Shown here one piece after another: positions 10,544-20,773 of a stretch of DNA of 64,000 nt. Source of the DNA: Gallionellaceae bacterium (lineage in GTDB: Bacteria; Pseudomonadota; Gammaproteobacteria; Burkholderiales; Gallionellaceae); NCBI GenBank assembly GCA_004297065.1, contig SCUU01000140.1, forward strand, positions 1-64,000, given 5' to 3'. The notes under the pieces are model-generated. The model ran no database searches and was not told where the DNA came from. It saw only the letters and a list, made by a program, of their open reading frames with translations. The position numbers and the translations under genes are program-made. Each line of letters opens with the position of its first letter. Position 1 is the stretch's first letter.

Positions 10544-11071
10544 GTGGAGCAAATTGAGCCCCTTAAAGAACTAAATGAAAGAGCGGTTGGAGATAGGTTC
10601 ATTGAATGGTTCAACGCTCAACATGGTCTGAGTTATTCTTTTTCGAGACGAGCAGGAGAAGCTCCCGATTTGGTTTATGCGTTACCTGACGCGGGCGAGC
10701 TCTTTATTGAGGTAACTTCTGCGTATTATGGGGAAGAATATGCCAAATTCATTTGGGGTGGGGTAAGAGGTTCAGAAAATTCAAGTTTGGTATCAACTGA
10801 CGCTGGTGATCTCGATAAGAAAATTGTGTTGGATGTTGTAAGGGCAGTTCAAAAGAAAAGTATGAAACGCTATGGGAAACACTGCATTTTGGTAGTTGAC
10901 ATCACTTCGTTCTGGACGTCTCCCGAAGTATTTTCCAATTTATTGAAACAGTTTCCAACTCCAGAAAATATCTTTGCGGGAATCTATATTCATGGGCGTT
11001 TTTCTATTTTCCATGTGCCTCAAAGCTATTGCATGATTCCAATAAAACTATACGAACCAATAACAAATTAG
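10544..11071 (+). CDS. Orphan hypothetical protein, possible PD-(D/E)xK-like fold
   Basis: 175 aa starting with GTG, five bases after the apt-tail stop. I do not recognise the family. The segment EAPDLVYALPDAGELFIEVTSAYYG (residues 37-61) has the spacing of a PD...E-x-T/K nuclease-like core, where the usual Lys is Thr, and IDKK-like and CILVVDITSFW strands follow. The gene is visibly more AT-rich than its neighbours, which suggests recent arrival. It sits between the HigBA/apt-tail segment and mtnA, so it may be cargo of the same insertion. The nuclease-like reading is weak. Confidence 0.6.
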   Translation: MEQIEPLKELNERAVGDRFIEWFNAQHGLSYSFSRRAGEAPDLVYALPDAGELFIEVTSAYYGEEYAKFIWGGVRGSENSSLVSTDAGDLDKKIVLDVVRAVQKKSMKRYGKHCILVVDITSFWTSPEVFSNLLKQFPTPENIFAGIYIHGRFSIFHVPQSYCMIPIKLYEPITN

Positions 11072-11083
11072 GAATTTGTAGAA

Positions 11084-12217
11084 ATGAAAATCGAAACCCT
11101 GCGCTGGGCGCACAACAAACTGGAGGTGATCGACCAGCGCATCCTTCCCTCATCATTTGAATACTTGAGCTATGACTCTGCCGCTGCGGTGGCGGAGGGC
11201 ATACGCAGTATGGTGGTGCGCGGCGCGCCGGCCATCGGTGTGGTGGCTGCTTATGGGGTGGCGCTGGAGGCGTTGCGGTTGTCTGGCAATCTCAAACCCA
11301 TCCCCCCTCTAGCTCCCCCCTTGAAGGGGGGAGAACCTGTCGCGGAGGCCGCATCGCTCCCTCCCTTTCAAGGGGAGGGCCGGGGTGGGGATGGGTTTAA
11401 CTCAGGCATGGAAGCCGGTTTTACCGTGCTGGCTGCCAGCCGCCCGACTGCGGTGAATCTGTTCTGGGCGTTGCAGCGCATGCGCGAGGTTTGGGAAAGC
11501 GTCTCAACCCAAACGCCGCAACAGATTGCGCAGCGCCTGCTGGCCGAGGCGCACGAGATTCGGACCGAAGACATCCGCATCAACAAGGCGATGGGCGCGA
11601 ACGGTGCGGCCTTGCTGAAAGACGGGGCGCGGGTGTTGACGCACTGCAATGCGGGGGCGCTGGCGACGGCGGGGTGGGGCACGGCGCTGGGGGTGTTCCG
11701 TTCGGCGGTGGAGGCGGGTAAGCGGATATCGGTGATTGCCGACGAGACGCGCCCCTTCCTGCAAGGTGCGCGTCTGACGGCGTGGGAGATGGTGCAGGAG
11801 AACATCTCGGTGACGCTGATTACCGACAATATGGCGGGTTACATGATGGCGCAGGGCGAGATCGACGCGGTGGTGGTGGGAACGGATCGCGTGGCGGCCA
11901 ATGGCGATGTGGCGAACAAGATCGGCACCTACATGGTGGCAGTGCTGGCCAGGCGGCACAATATCCCGTTCTATGTGGCATGCCCGCTTTCGACCATTGA
12001 CCTCAATGTTGCCACGGGCAAGGACATTCCTATTGAGGAGCGTTCTGCCGATGAGGTGAAGGGCTTCCGCGCCACGCACTGGGCGGCGGAGGGCGTGCAG
12101 ATACGCAACCCGTCGTTTGACGTGACACCCGCCGAGTTGGTGACGGGGCTGATTACCGAGCGCGGCGTGGTGTTGCAGCCGGATGCGGAGAAGCTGCGGC
12201 GGTTGTTTGCCCAATAA
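11084..12217 (+). CDS. mtnA: Methylthioribose-1-phosphate isomerase with in-frame repeat insert
   Basis: 377 aa against about 340 for the family. MtnA converts the aldose methylthioribose-1-phosphate to the ketose methylthioribulose-1-phosphate. Motifs are MVVRGAPAIGVVAAYG near residue 43, THCNAGALATAGWGTALGV near 188 (catalytic Cys), and IDAVVVGTDRVAANGDVANKIGT near 257 (catalytic Asp). The excess length is a Pro/Gly-rich stretch at about residues 71-105 (PIPPLAPPLKGGE...), encoded by a palindromic repeat, in a part of the N-terminal domain where loops vary. Whether the enzyme tolerates it is unknown, but the frame is intact. Confidence 0.93.
   Translation: MKIETLRWAHNKLEVIDQRILPSSFEYLSYDSAAAVAEGIRSMVVRGAPAIGVVAAYGVALEALRLSGNLKPIPPLAPPLKGGEPVAEAASLPPFQGEGRGGDGFNSGMEAGFTVLAASRPTAVNLFWALQRMREVWESVSTQTPQQIAQRLLAEAHEIRTEDIRINKAMGANGAALLKDGARVLTHCNAGALATAGWGTALGVFRSAVEAGKRISVIADETRPFLQGARLTAWEMVQENISVTLITDNMAGYMMAQGEIDAVVVGTDRVAANGDVANKIGTYMVAVLARRHNIPFYVACPLSTIDLNVATGKDIPIEERSADEVKGFRATHWAAEGVQIRNPSFDVTPAELVTGLITERGVVLQPDAEKLRRLFAQ
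11294..11398. repeat. Palindromic repeat inserted in frame in mtnA
   Basis: About 105 bp. Outer arms AAACCCATCCCC and GGGGATGGGTTT form a near-perfect inverted repeat. Inner units CCCCCCTTGAAGGGGGGAG and CCCTTTCAAGGGGAGGG repeat the core seen in copA and at 45.7 kb. It is translated through without a stop. Confidence 0.88.
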
Positions 12218-12272
12218 AAAGTGCCGCATGCGTTAAAATGCCACCTCGTTTCTCCGGCGCTTTCCCTGACCT

Positions 12273-13565
12273 ATGCTTGAAATCATCCTGATCGTTGCGG
12301 CGGCTCTCACGCTGGTTTTGCTGTCCGTGATGTTTGTGATACTGCGCAGTCTGCCCGCGCAGTCTGCCCGTGTTCTGGAACAACAGCATCGCGCCATGCT
12401 CACCGACTTGCACGACGGCTTGAACAAGCAGGGTGACCGCCTCATTGCGGCGCAAGCCGCAGAGTCGGAGCGCCTGCGTGCAGCGGTGGGCGAGGAGTTG
12501 CGCGCCACGCGCGATGCGATGCACGCGCTGCAAGCCAAGCAGGATGAGTTGCGCAGTGAAATGCTTTCCAAGACGCTGGAAAAACTGGCGGAGCAGGGGC
12601 GTGCCGATCAGGAGCTGATTCAGAGTTCTTTCCGCAATGCCACACAACATTTGGCGACCAGTATCGAAGCCTTGTCCAAGACCGTGGACGGACGGCTGGA
12701 GCAGATCGGCGGCAAGGTGAACGAGCGCCTGGACGAGGGCTTCAAGAAGACCAACGAAACTTTTGTGAGCGTGATGGCGCGGCTGGCGACCATCGACGAG
12801 GCGCAGAAAAAGATCGACGGGCTGACCACCAACGTGGTGAGCTTGCAGGAGCTGTTGGGCGACAAGCGTTCGCGCGGCGCATTCGGCGAGGTGCAGTTGG
12901 AAGGCTTGGTGCGCAACATCCTGTCGCCGCAGGCTTACGAGATGCAGTACACGCTGCCGAACGGGACGCGTGCCGACTGCGTGCTGAAGCTGCCGGAACC
13001 GACGGGCATGGTGGCGGTGGATTCCAAATTCCCGCTGGAAAATTATCACCGCATGTTCGACGCGGCGAGTCCCGCCGAGAAACTGCTGGCCGAGAAACAA
13101 TTCAAGGCCGACATCAAAAAGCATGTGGACGATATCAGCAGCAAATACATCATCGCCGAGGTTACATCCGACGGCGCGGTGATGTTCATTCCCGCCGAGG
13201 CGGTGTTCGCCGAAATCCATGCGCACCATTCCGATGTGGTGGATTACGCCATGCAGCGCCGAGTGTGGATCGTGTCGCCGACCACGCTGATGGCCGTGCT
13301 GAACACGGCGCGCGCGGTGATGAAGGATGTGGAAACGCGCAAGCAGGTACACATCATCAAGGACGAGTTGGGCAAGCTGGGCCGTGAATTCGGGCGCTTC
13401 GACGAGCGTATGAAAAAGCTCGCAGACCATATCCGCCAAGCGCACGAAGACGCCAGGGATGTGCAGGTCACCAGCGAAAAAATTTCCAAACGCTTCATCA
13501 GCATCGAGCGGGTGGAACTCGATGCTGTGCCCGCGCATCCGGCTGTACTGGAAAACAGTTTATGA
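12273..13565 (+). CDS. rmuC: DNA recombination protein RmuC
   Basis: 430 aa. An N-terminal membrane helix (LEIILIVAAALTLVLLSVMF) is followed by a long coiled coil rich in Arg, Glu and Gln to about residue 190, then the RmuC domain with GDKRSRGAFGEVQLEGLVRNIL, VAVDSKFPLENY and YAMQRRVWIVSPTTLMAVL. The domain has a restriction-endonuclease-like core (DSKFP) and RmuC limits inversions at short inverted repeats in E. coli, which is of note in a genome rich in palindromes. It stands alone between mtnA and a decayed segment. Confidence 0.93.
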   Translation: MLEIILIVAAALTLVLLSVMFVILRSLPAQSARVLEQQHRAMLTDLHDGLNKQGDRLIAAQAAESERLRAAVGEELRATRDAMHALQAKQDELRSEMLSKTLEKLAEQGRADQELIQSSFRNATQHLATSIEALSKTVDGRLEQIGGKVNERLDEGFKKTNETFVSVMARLATIDEAQKKIDGLTTNVVSLQELLGDKRSRGAFGEVQLEGLVRNILSPQAYEMQYTLPNGTRADCVLKLPEPTGMVAVDSKFPLENYHRMFDAASPAEKLLAEKQFKADIKKHVDDISSKYIIAEVTSDGAVMFIPAEAVFAEIHAHHSDVVDYAMQRRVWIVSPTTLMAVLNTARAVMKDVETRKQVHIIKDELGKLGREFGRFDERMKKLADHIRQAHEDARDVQVTSEKISKRFISIERVELDAVPAHPAVLENSL

Positions 13566-13642
13566 GGAAGATGATCCGTTATTTGGAAAGAGATATGTGG
13601 ATGACACATTGCAGGGGTCAAGCGCTAGGATAGTCTATTTGA

Positions 13643-13759
13643 ACACAGCTTATACATGGTGCGCTTCAGTCCTATGCGGAGCTTTTAGAGCGATCGGCGC
13701 CGCGAGATAAAGTCGAGCAGCTAGTAAAACGACTCGACATTAAATCTGGCAAAAAATGA
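13643..13759 (+). pseudogene. Short decayed coding remnant after rmuC
   Basis: 38 open codons without a start: HGALQSYAELLERSAPRDKV then EQLVKRLDIKSGKK and stop. The amphipathic, charged C-terminal look suggests the tail of a former small gene, with the rest (13566-13642) interrupted by stops in all plausible frames. I cannot name the parent family. It lies just upstream of the HepT/MntA pair, so it may be debris from the same accessory insertion. Confidence 0.35.
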
Positions 13760-13793
13760 TGTGTGGTGCCCTTGTTATAGCCGGAGCTAAATA

Positions 13794-14210
13794 ATGCAAG
13801 ATATGCGTTGGAAGCAGCGTTTCAATAATTACCTCAAGGCACTCCAGCCGCTGGATGAGGCGTCTGCATTGGCGCAAACACGCGTGCTGTCAAAGCTGGA
13901 ACAACAAGGCTCGATACAAAGCTTTGAGTTCACCCACGAACTGGCGTGGAATGTGTTTAAAGATTACCTCTCGGACAAAGGCATCAGCGGGCTAATCGGA
14001 TCCAAAGATGCAACCCGCAGCGCATTCAAAAATGGACTCATTACGGATGGTGATGCTTGGATGGCCATGATTGCCGACCGCAATTTGTCCTCGCACACTT
14101 ACGATCAGGAGACCGCGCAAGCCATTGCCACGCATATTTTGCAGCAGTATTACCCGGCTTTTAAAAACATGGCCGACAAATTCTCAGTGTTTTACCAATA
14201 CGCGGACTGA
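13794..14210 (+). CDS. HepT-like HEPN toxin (HI0074 family)
   Basis: 138 aa, a member of the family annotated as nucleotidyltransferase substrate-binding protein. It is all-helical with FEFTHELAWNVFKDYLSDKG near residue 44 and the HEPN RNase signature RNLSSHTY near 100, an exact RX4HXY. In characterised HepT-MntA (type VII) systems the Tyr of this motif is AMPylated by the partner to silence the RNase. The last base of the stop overlaps the ATG of the partner (TGATG). The partner is frameshifted here, so regulation may be impaired. Confidence 0.87.
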   Translation: MQDMRWKQRFNNYLKALQPLDEASALAQTRVLSKLEQQGSIQSFEFTHELAWNVFKDYLSDKGISGLIGSKDATRSAFKNGLITDGDAWMAMIADRNLSSHTYDQETAQAIATHILQQYYPAFKNMADKFSVFYQYAD

Positions 14211-14520
14211 TGGATTACGGCTTACCCCCCGCTACGGTTGTACGCATTCAGGAAGTTCTGTCACGCTTCCCGAATGTTAACAAAGCTGTTTTATACGGCT
14301 CGCGTGCCACGGGGGCGTATAAAACCGGATCGGACATTGACCGCACCTTGCATAGCGACACATTGGCGATGCAAAACCTCGCAGCCATTTCATCCGAACT
14401 GGACGATTTGCTGTTGCCATACACCATCGACCTTTCACTTTTTCCATGCTGAACAATGCGGATTTGCGCGAACATATTGGACGAGTGGGCAAGGTTTTTT
14501 ATGTGCGAAAGACAAACTGA
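14210..14520 (+). pseudogene. MntA-like nucleotidyltransferase antitoxin, frameshifted
   Basis: Reads [16 protein letters not shown] and shows the minimal nucleotidyltransferase core [16 protein letters not shown] (GSx10DxD). The first frame stops at 14452 after DLSLFPC. The expected C-terminal end continues in another frame as [20 protein letters not shown] to a stop at 14520, so a one-base loss around the TTTTTCC run at 14443-14450 has split the gene. It is either a real pseudogene or a sequencing slip in a homopolymer. The truncated 80-aa product keeps both catalytic Asp residues but lacks the last strand and helix. Confidence 0.8.
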
Positions 14521-14555
14521 ACACATGCAGTATTTGGATTATTGTTAAAATAACT

Positions 14556-16028
<1,473 letters not shown>

Positions 16029-16844
16029 TGAGCGAGTTGGGCGAAATCCAGACGACAAGATCATCATAAGCGGGAGTTTGATCGTGGCTCACAAACACCT
16101 TGTCTTCATAGCTGTTCGGGCTTCCTGTGGGGTTGGCATACGGACTTGCGTTAGCCAACTCGTCAGCCGAGCCGTTGCCGAAATTTCCGTTTGTTCCCGT
16201 TGAATAAATGACTGCCGGAGCGGTGGTGGTGAGCGAAGTGGCAGAGCCGCACCATGGCGAGCCGGCCATTGCTTGGGAAGGGGATAGCGGGTTGGGCGAA
16301 CTGGCGCAAACGGTTAAATCCGGTTTCAGGTTGGCAAAACTTCCCGAAGCCTGCACTGCCGCTTGAATCGCGCCGGGTGCGGTGAATGTAAAAATATTGG
16401 GTGTTGACGTGACGGTGGTGACTGCGTACCGGACTGGATTGTTCCATCCGTCCAATATATATCCTTGCGAACTGATCGGGGTCATGCCCAAGGTCGCGCC
16501 GGGTAAATAGCCATTGAAAGGATATTTGCAGCGACCGTGCGACGGGATAGGCGAGACTACTTCGGTGCCGCACGCGGCGGGGGTGGTGTTGGTGCAGAAA
16601 CTTTCCTGGCCGTTGCTTGTGCTACTGGCCGGGCAAGGTAATCTGCCGTTGGCCATTACAAAGCCAATCAGCGCTTCTTTGGCCTCATCCAGTTGTTTTC
16701 TTGTGCCCCGAATGTGCCGGGTTTCCATTTGTCCCGAAATCATGGGTAGCAATCCGCCGATCAGCGCGCCGACGATGGCCAGCACAATCGCCATTTCCAG
16801 CAGGGAAAATCCTTTTGTAAATCTGTGGCCGGTGAGCGAGCGCA

Positions 16845-18269
16845 TCATTGGAAAACAATAGTGTCGTTAAAGCTCGAAGAAAAACTTTGCGGCGAAAAAA
16901 CGGCGGGCTCGCTGGGCGGTGAGTTGTACACGGTTGGATTGGGGGACTCCAAATAGTTGCTGAGCGTCCCTTTGTGAATATTGGCGGTTGTGGCGTTAGT
17001 GCTGTAACGATTTTGTCCGGGCAACATCTTTCCGGAGACTATGACAACGAACTTCTTGTCGGCAGACGAGGTTGGCGGGTTAACGGTCAGGCAGGTGCCG
17101 CCATTGGTGCAAATATTCGGTGGCAGCGGGTCGGGAGGAGCGGCGGGTTTGTAGGCAGCGGCCAGTGCGTAAAACACCATTTCCTTCCAATTGATCCACC
17201 AGCCGCTTTCTGTATTGTTGTTGTGTGTATTGCATGTTGGCCCCCACTGCGCGGTCATGTTTCCGCCGCTGTCGTTGCCGGTATCGGGAAAGGAGCTGGG
17301 CACGCGCCCGAACAGGTGCCCGCTTTTGTCCTGGTAACTGGGGGCGCTGCTTGTTTTGATGGGGGCGGACCAAGGCAGATGCCCGTTGTTTTGCGGATCG
17401 TTTGCATACTCTGCCAAACACTGCCGGACTTCTGCCGCCACACGTTTTTGAATTGCGGACATGATGTTACTTTGGGAGATGACCAGCAGTTGGTCGTTTA
17501 GGACGACGTTGCCGGCACTGTCTTTTATTCTTCCCCGGATAAAACCATCCGTGGTTGAGCTGTCAATAAAACTCTGGTTGTCGTGAGTTGCGCCGTTCAC
17601 GGTGGCGATATCGAGATAATTCATCGCGTTATTCTGATTGGCGCTGCCGCGATCCTGCATGGTGCCACCCTGGCGAGTGAGGGCTTCGCCGGGAGAGATG
17701 ACGAGCGCCACCGCTCCCGTGCCGGCGCTTCCGGCGTCATTGAGTTTGTCGCCCTCCGGCGAGAACACGGTAATTGTTCCAAGCGCATCACTGTTTAAAC
17801 ATCCTGCACCGGCGGTGGTGCATACCGTTCGTGCATTGTTTTTGAAATTGTTCGAAACTGCGTACCAGAGGCGCTCGCCGCTGCTGTCGCGCAAATCCGG
17901 CAGTCCCAAGGTTTTCCAAGGCAGACGACCGAGGCGCGAGTTTTGTCCCGTGCTGCCGGAAGCATTGCCGCAGACGTTTTCCGCGATGCCGTCATTGTTG
18001 CTGTCCGGGCAGGGCAGATCGCCGGGCCGCGCACAGTTGGAGCCGGTACAGCCGTTGTTGAGCCGAACCGTTACGGCGAAAGCAACGAGCGCCTCTTTCG
18101 CTTGAACTAGATTCGCGGCGGTAATTTTGTCGCGCTCTATCGAGGCGGCGGGCTTGCTTAATGAGCCAACGACGAAAGCAAGCGACCCCATCACGATAAT
18201 GAGCAGCATGATCAGAAGCGCCACGCCGCGCTGCGTTTTCGGGGGGCAGCATCGTTGTACGTTTCCCAT
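16845..18269 (-). CDS. Large PilX-like pilin-type protein
   Basis: 474 aa. The N-terminus is short and basic, then GVALLIMLLIIVMGSLAFVVGSL, a pilin-like transmembrane helix without Glu at +5, as in PilX-class minor pilins. Residues 50-80 carry VQAKEALVAFAVTVRLNN and GDLPCPDSNNDGIAENVCG, related to the downstream prepilin. The rest is a large Gly/Asn/Ser-rich exported domain with many Cys pairs. It probably forms part of, or primes, the pilus tip. Adhesion is possible but not demonstrated. Confidence 0.75.
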   Translation of the reverse strand: MGNVQRCCPPKTQRGVALLIMLLIIVMGSLAFVVGSLSKPAASIERDKITAANLVQAKEALVAFAVTVRLNNGCTGSNCARPGDLPCPDSNNDGIAENVCGNASGSTGQNSRLGRLPWKTLGLPDLRDSSGERLWYAVSNNFKNNARTVCTTAGAGCLNSDALGTITVFSPEGDKLNDAGSAGTGAVALVISPGEALTRQGGTMQDRGSANQNNAMNYLDIATVNGATHDNQSFIDSSTTDGFIRGRIKDSAGNVVLNDQLLVISQSNIMSAIQKRVAAEVRQCLAEYANDPQNNGHLPWSAPIKTSSAPSYQDKSGHLFGRVPSSFPDTGNDSGGNMTAQWGPTCNTHNNNTESGWWINWKEMVFYALAAAYKPAAPPDPLPPNICTNGGTCLTVNPPTSSADKKFVVIVSGKMLPGQNRYSTNATTANIHKGTLSNYLESPNPTVYNSPPSEPAVFSPQSFSSSFNDTIVFQ

Positions 18270-18665
18270 TCAGCCATCCTCCTCTCGCTGTTTTTTCCGG
18301 GTGCCGGGGATGCCGGACGGTCGCGCCGCGCGATCGACCACAATGCGCTGTCCCACGCGGACTTCAACCGATTTGTTCTTTCCCGGCAAAGGAATCGAGA
18401 CGCTGCCGGGGTGGGCACCGGGGCCGAGTTTTTGGGGTTTGCCGTTGATCCACACAATGCGGCTGCCGTCGCTGCGCTGGATGATGCCATTGACGGTGAC
18501 AACGGATTGCGGGCTTCCGTCATCGGCGGCATTGGCCAGTTGCGTTTTTTGCCGCTCCAATTGCGCGCGATCGGCGGGCGAGAAGAACAGGCGTCCCAGC
18601 ACTTCGGCTGGTGCGTGCGCGGGCAGGCCGAGCATGAGGAGCAAGAGAATTCGCGTCAGATTCAT
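18270..18665 (-). CDS. mshK: MSHA biogenesis protein MshK-like
   Basis: 131 aa from the ATG at 18665 (MNLTRILLLLMLGLPAHA), which overlaps the upstream stop as ATGA; the ORF-track start is 14 codons earlier. It has a signal peptide, then a small periplasmic domain with VVTVNGIIQRSDGSRIVWING and QRIVVDRAARPSG, the compact beta domain typical of MshK/PilP-like pilotin partners of the secretin. The position after mshJ matches the classical I-J-K order. Confidence 0.8.
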   Translation of the reverse strand: MNLTRILLLLMLGLPAHAPAEVLGRLFFSPADRAQLERQKTQLANAADDGSPQSVVTVNGIIQRSDGSRIVWINGKPQKLGPGAHPGSVSIPLPGKNKSVEVRVGQRIVVDRAARPSGIPGTRKKQREEDG

Positions 18666-19279
18666 GGTGCATCCCCGCTCTTGAGAGTGATCCAGCCGCC
18701 GCTGCATTCGGCCTTGAGTTGCGGGACAAAGCTTGCTCCGGCGAGCGGTGAGCCCGCGCTGTCGGGGCGGTTCAGCGTGCAGTGGTCGACGACAAACCAG
18801 CCTTTTATTTCTTCACGCAGGGACTGAAAAAATTTCACCAATTGCATTTCGTGCAACAGATCCATCTGTAGCGTGACACCGCTCATGCTGATTTCAAAAT
18901 TGCCGGATACCAAAGGCGGGTTGGGCGCGTAAGATTGCTGCGGCGCGATGGTGTATTTGAAATCCATGACGTGATGCTGCTGGCGCAGTTTCTCCAATCC
19001 TTCCATCCAGTCCAGCCGCTGTTCGCCGCCGATGATTTTGTGGTCCACCAGCGCTGCGTATTCCAGCGCGTAGGTGGACATGTTTTCCAGGTCGTTTTGC
19101 GCGGCGGCAAGTTTGTTGCGTGCGTCGATGACCTGTTTTTGCGCGTTTTGCCGGTCTTCGAGTGCGGAGGTGTCGTATTCGTCGCCCATCCATATCGCGC
19201 TGCCGCCCATAAGCAGGCTGAGCATGAAAGCGAGCAGGCTCCATTTGATATGCGGCAGGTCGGATTTGGAGAAGTTCAT
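18662..19279 (-). CDS. mshJ: MSHA biogenesis protein MshJ-like (PilO-type)
   Basis: 205 aa inner-membrane protein with a short cytoplasmic N-terminus, one membrane helix (WSLLAFMLSLLMGGSAIWMG) and a periplasmic coiled coil (RQNAQKQVIDARNKLAAAQNDL) followed by a ferredoxin-like beta/alpha domain. This is the layout of PilO/GspM-type alignment-complex proteins. It overlaps the upstream gene by 4 bases. The name comes from position and architecture. Confidence 0.8.
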   Translation of the reverse strand: MNFSKSDLPHIKWSLLAFMLSLLMGGSAIWMGDEYDTSALEDRQNAQKQVIDARNKLAAAQNDLENMSTYALEYAALVDHKIIGGEQRLDWMEGLEKLRQQHHVMDFKYTIAPQQSYAPNPPLVSGNFEISMSGVTLQMDLLHEMQLVKFFQSLREEIKGWFVVDHCTLNRPDSAGSPLAGASFVPQLKAECSGGWITLKSGDAP

Positions 19280-20766
19280 CCGGTATGCCTCCAGACGAGT
19301 TTCAGCGTGAATTGCGCCGACTTTTCCGGGCTCTGCATGTCGCCGCTGACGCTGCCTTTGGGGCTGATGTCCAGCGGCATTTTTTCTGCGCTGACAGCGT
19401 AGCCGTGTTGCTGCAACGCTTGTTGGAAGCCGTCAAGGTAGGTCAGGGCGCTGCGGTAGTCGCTGCCGAAGTCGAGCAGTTCGCCGTCGAAGAGGATGAC
19501 TTGCGCGGGGTAGCTCGACGGTGCGGCATCGGCAGCGCTGGTTTGCCATGCGATTTTGCCGGGACGGATGCGGGTGAATTTATCCAACACATCGCTCAGG
19601 CCGAGCAGTATTTCCTCGGGGGGCGAGAAATAATTGTCGAACTTGCGCATCAGGCTCACCGCCGTTTTCATGTCGGCGGCGGGAATGGTGGTGGCGGGGA
19701 ATCTGCGCTGGGTGTCTTCGGCACTGCGCGTCAACTGTGCGGCTTGGGCAAGCAAGGGGGCGGTTTCGGATGCGTAGTCGCGTCCCTGCCAGAAAGAGAT
19801 GCCGCCCCATAATGCGCCGATCAGGGTGATGACGGCCGCGAGCACGTACAGTATCCAGCGCAACTGCCACAGCAGGTAGTAATGCGTGTGCATCGGGCTG
19901 GCGTAATTGCTGACGGGCGGATTGGCGGCCAGCAGGTGCAGGAACAGTTGTGTGGCGTCGGAATCCTGATAGGTGTTTTTGGCGCTGATGCCGTTGCCGA
20001 GCGTCTGGATGTCCAGATAAGAGTAGCGCAAGCCGGGGTCGCTCTTCAGGTGCGCTTGCAGTACCTGCTTGTCGTCGCTATGGCAAATGATGTACACGTC
20101 CAGCACTTCGCCGGGGGGCGGCAGGCTCAGGCTTTTGAGGTATTGCCGGGTGCGCGGCGTTTCGGTGGCGACGGATGCGCTGAACGGCGTGTTGCCGCCG
20201 TTGACCGGGGTCAGGCGCGAGAAGTGCAGGCGCTTTTTGTTGAAATAGGTCTGGCGCAGGCCGGCATGTTTTTCCCACGACAGCAGCAGTACGTGGTCGG
20301 AGTCGATGTTTTTGAGCAACGGCGTGCTGATGTTCGGCAGGGAGTGGATGCCGATGAGCGGGATGCTATTGGTGAGCAGCGTGTCCAGCCAGGGCGAGAT
20401 GCGCTGCGGGTTGGTGAGCGCGGAGAACAGCATTTCGTCGTCGCGCCGTCCCCAGGTCTGGCGATGCAATACTTTGGCTTGGCGGAACAGGGTGTTGCGG
20501 TAGTACTGTCCGAACTTGCGCTCGATGAGGTCGCGCCGGTTCGGACCGATCAGATGCGGGACGGATTCCTGGCGGAAATCTTCCTCGATGACGTCCACCA
20601 GCAGATAGGCGGGGGCGCGGTGGTGTTGCAGGTAATCCGAAAATTGTTCGCGCCCGTCGGAGTCGTTGGTGAAACAGTGCGCTTCCGATAGTTTGCCGCC
20701 GTTCCAGGCATAAGCCTGGAAGTGGTCGGCGCTCAGGAAGAGCAGGGTTCTGCCGGTCAGGTTCAT
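19276..20766 (-). CDS. mshI: MshI-like inner-membrane protein (PilM/PilN-type fusion)
   Basis: 496 aa. The N-terminal 300 residues look like a degenerate actin-like (PilM/GspL cytoplasmic) domain, with FLSADHFQAYAW and LLLSWEKHAGLRQTYF but no clear nucleotide motifs. A single membrane helix (WILYVLAAVITLIGALWG) near residue 316 is followed by a coiled coil and a periplasmic PilN-like domain. It lies between mshG and mshJ, the place of mshI, although identity is low enough that the symbol is provisional. Confidence 0.65.
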   Translation of the reverse strand: MNLTGRTLLFLSADHFQAYAWNGGKLSEAHCFTNDSDGREQFSDYLQHHRAPAYLLVDVIEEDFRQESVPHLIGPNRRDLIERKFGQYYRNTLFRQAKVLHRQTWGRRDDEMLFSALTNPQRISPWLDTLLTNSIPLIGIHSLPNISTPLLKNIDSDHVLLLSWEKHAGLRQTYFNKKRLHFSRLTPVNGGNTPFSASVATETPRTRQYLKSLSLPPPGEVLDVYIICHSDDKQVLQAHLKSDPGLRYSYLDIQTLGNGISAKNTYQDSDATQLFLHLLAANPPVSNYASPMHTHYYLLWQLRWILYVLAAVITLIGALWGGISFWQGRDYASETAPLLAQAAQLTRSAEDTQRRFPATTIPAADMKTAVSLMRKFDNYFSPPEEILLGLSDVLDKFTRIRPGKIAWQTSAADAAPSSYPAQVILFDGELLDFGSDYRSALTYLDGFQQALQQHGYAVSAEKMPLDISPKGSVSGDMQSPEKSAQFTLKLVWRHTG

Positions 20767-20773
20767 GGGAAGC

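Noticed and set aside
12153-13538. 461-aa minus-strand ORF opposite rmuC
   Set aside because: Antisense shadow with His/Gln/Arg-rich composition; rmuC on the other strand has clear domains.
13459-13710. 83-aa ORF across the end of rmuC
   Set aside because: It mostly reads rmuC in another frame, with no ribosome site or family features.
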